From Halanaerobiales bacterium (GTDB lineage: Bacteria; Bacillota; Halanaerobiia; Halanaerobiales; DTU029), in the NCBI GenBank assembly GCA_022360715.1, contig JAKSCG010000150.1, positions 1 to 64,000 on the forward strand: a stretch of 64,000 bases of DNA, given 5' to 3'. Below the pieces are notes generated by a model. It was not told the DNA's origin, ran no database searches, and saw only the letters and a program-made list of their open reading frames with translations. The stretch's first letter is position 1, and the number at the start of each line of letters is the position of its first letter. Below are positions 62,679 to 64,000 of the stretch, in pieces. Both the position numbers and the translations under genes were made by a program.

Positions 62679-64000
62679 TTAATTTATAAAATCATCTAAA
62701 TCATCATTAATTTCTTTTAAACTACTATATACCTTTTTATAAATACTATAGAGATTGTTATAGAGAACTTTGTTTTCTTGGTTTGGTATCAATTCCTCAT
62801 TTCTTTTTACATAAAATATACTTGCTTCCTGTATTGAGTTATATTTCCCTAAACCAACCGTTGCTAAAATCGCTGCTCCTAAAGGAGAAGAATCTGCTAT
62901 CTTTAATGTTATAATTTTTTTATTATATATATCTGACTGAATCTGCTGCCACTTTGAATTTTTAGCACCACCTGCTGAAATAATAACCTCTTTAATCTCA
63001 ATTCCTAGATTAATTATCGTTTCCAGGCATTCTCTGATCCCAAAAGTAACCCCCTCAATGATTGCTTTAACAATTTCTTTTTTTCGATGATTATGAGTTA
63101 ATCCGAGCAAGGCACCTTTTGCTTTATGATCCAGGTAAGGGGTCCCAACACCATTTAAGTAGGGCAGGAAAATAAGACCATTTGAGCCTGGCGGGATCTG
63201 CTCAATTCCTTCCAAGAGTAAATCAAAAGAGTCGAGCGAAGTCTCTTTGACAAAGAGATTTTCAATTAAAGAGATATTATCTTTAAACCATTTTAGCGAT
63301 AAACCGGCCGATAAAATTGAAGCCAGGGTAAAAAATTTATCTTCTACTCCATGGCAAAAATTAAAGAGTTTACCCACAGTCTGATTCGATATTTGATCAA
63401 TGGTTGCTACAACCTGTCCGGCCGTGCCAATAGTTACCGAAGCAATCCCTTCAGTTGTATTGGCATTACCAATCGCACCACAAGCCAGGTCCCCACCCCC
63501 GGCAACGACTATGATCTCTGTTTTTAATCCCAAATAATCGGCAGCCTTACTGGTCAGGGTTCCGATTACGGCAGAAGATGGATTGATCACTGGATGTTTG
63601 TTGATATCAAGGTTAAGTTTTTTAAATATTTCCTCCGACCACCTTTTCTGAACAAAATCAAAGAGTAAGGTCCCAGAAGCATCGGAATAGTCAGTATAAA
63701 AAATCCCGGTTAATTTGAAGCCGATATAATCCTTGGGCATTAAAATCCGGTAGGTTTTTTCATAGAATTCTTGCTTGTTTTTTTGAAACCACAAAACCTT
63801 AGGTGCAGTATAAGCGGGAATTACCGGATTATAGCTTATCTCTCTAATTCGCTTTGCACCGACAAGCTCAATGATTTCGTGGCATTCTTGAGCAGTTCTG
63901 TTATCTGCCCAAATAATACAGGGGTATAATGGTTTACCCTCTTGGTCAACAAAGACAGCTCCATGCATTTGTCCAGATAAACCAATTGCTTTTACCTTAG
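62679..64000 (-). CDS. FGGY-family carbohydrate kinase (xylulokinase-like), 5' end beyond window
   Basis: At least 439 residues; the frame runs off the right edge, where KAIGLSGQMHGAV continues upstream without a start. SGQMHG is the typical xylulokinase substrate loop. GGGDLACGAIGNA, GTAGQV, PPGSNGLIFLPYLNGVGTPY and the C-terminal VIISAGGAKNSKWQQIQSDI are in the expected order. First visible gene of the kinase/SIS/CUT1 operon. It differs clearly from the kinase at 11677-13200. Ketose specificity cannot be decided from the fragment. Confidence 0.9.
   Translation of the reverse strand, partial: KVKAIGLSGQMHGAVFVDQEGKPLYPCIIWADNRTAQECHEIIELVGAKRIREISYNPVIPAYTAPKVLWFQKNKQEFYEKTYRILMPKDYIGFKLTGIFYTDYSDASGTLLFDFVQKRWSEEIFKKLNLDINKHPVINPSSAVIGTLTSKAADYLGLKTEIIVVAGGGDLACGAIGNANTTEGIASVTIGTAGQVVATIDQISNQTVGKLFNFCHGVEDKFFTLASILSAGLSLKWFKDNISLIENLFVKETSLDSFDLLLEGIEQIPPGSNGLIFLPYLNGVGTPYLDHKAKGALLGLTHNHRKKEIVKAIIEGVTFGIRECLETIINLGIEIKEVIISAGGAKNSKWQQIQSDIYNKKIITLKIADSSPLGAAILATVGLGKYNSIQEASIFYVKRNEELIPNQENKVLYNNLYSIYKKVYSSLKEINDDLDDFIN

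Noticed and set aside
1-64000. CRISPR array, prophage, complete insertion sequence, rRNA or tRNA
   Set aside because: Looked for on both strands by eye; no regularly spaced repeats, phage structural genes, element ends or structured RNA genes were recognised. A covariance-model scan would be needed to exclude small RNAs.

Overview
The window is bacterial, with tightly packed operons, strong AGGAGG/GGTGA ribosome-binding sites, many GTG and TTG starts and TTGACA/TATAAT-type promoters. It suggests an anaerobic, sugar-fermenting member of the Bacillota. Two things hint at a diderm (outer-membrane) lineage such as Halanaerobiales or relatives: a Wza-like SLBB exporter and the Firmicute-style CpsB/CpsD pair in one operon. 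The lineage call is inference only. I saw no rRNA, tRNA, CRISPR array or complete insertion sequence.

Layout. 1-5.2 kb (minus): capsule/exopolysaccharide operon wza-wzz-cpsD-cpsB-manC, with manC cut by the window edge. 5.2-5.9 kb: gene graveyard holding shrunken relics of the next operon plus a transposase tail. 6-13.2 kb (plus): deoR, TRAP transporter (dctPQM), class I aldolase, zinc dehydrogenase and FGGY kinase, a catabolic cassette for an unidentified acidic sugar or polyol. 13.2-13.5 kb: 3' flank shared with the graveyard, then a beheaded Phd antitoxin. 13.5-21.2 kb (minus): CUT1 sugar ABC transporter, amidohydrolase, argininosuccinate-lyase-like enzyme, BadF-type kinase, ROK regulator. 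21.3-23.4 kb: small coiled-coil protein, HepT/MntA and VapBC toxin-antitoxin pairs. 23.6-31.4 kb (minus): LevR-type sigma-54 activator, PTS IIB-IIC-IIA, then a second CUT1 transporter behind a clear -24/-12 promoter. 31.6-42.2 kb (minus): GntR/LacI-hybrid regulator, GH38 alpha-mannosidase, Opp-type ABC transporter. 42.5-45.6 kb (minus): nagA-nagB and a Gfo/Idh/MocA oxidoreductase. 45.9-49.3 kb: diguanylate cyclase, cysK, cysE, an unknown winged-helix-like protein. 49.3-53.2 kb (minus): purB-purA-purD. 53.4-56.0 kb (plus): DnaD-like protein, DnaB-like helicase and a coupled 62-residue protein. 56-58.5 kb (minus): small membrane peptide, TetR, amidohydrolase, and an unknown membrane protein. 58.6-64 kb (minus): FGGY kinase (cut by the edge), SIS-domain protein and a third CUT1 transporter.

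The region is mainly a series of carbohydrate-uptake loci, each pairing an importer with its own enzymes and regulator. None of the three CUT1 systems has an ATPase gene here, so they probably share one encoded elsewhere. Every binding-protein gene that precedes its permeases is followed at once by an RNA hairpin, which would let the binding protein be made in excess. Items most worth a second look: the sigma-54/LevR link between a PTS and an ABC importer; a recurring SD-plus-5-nt geometry that lands on AUU or AUC codons in several genes; the collapsed duplicate of the TRAP operon; and the lyase-containing amino-sugar-like locus.
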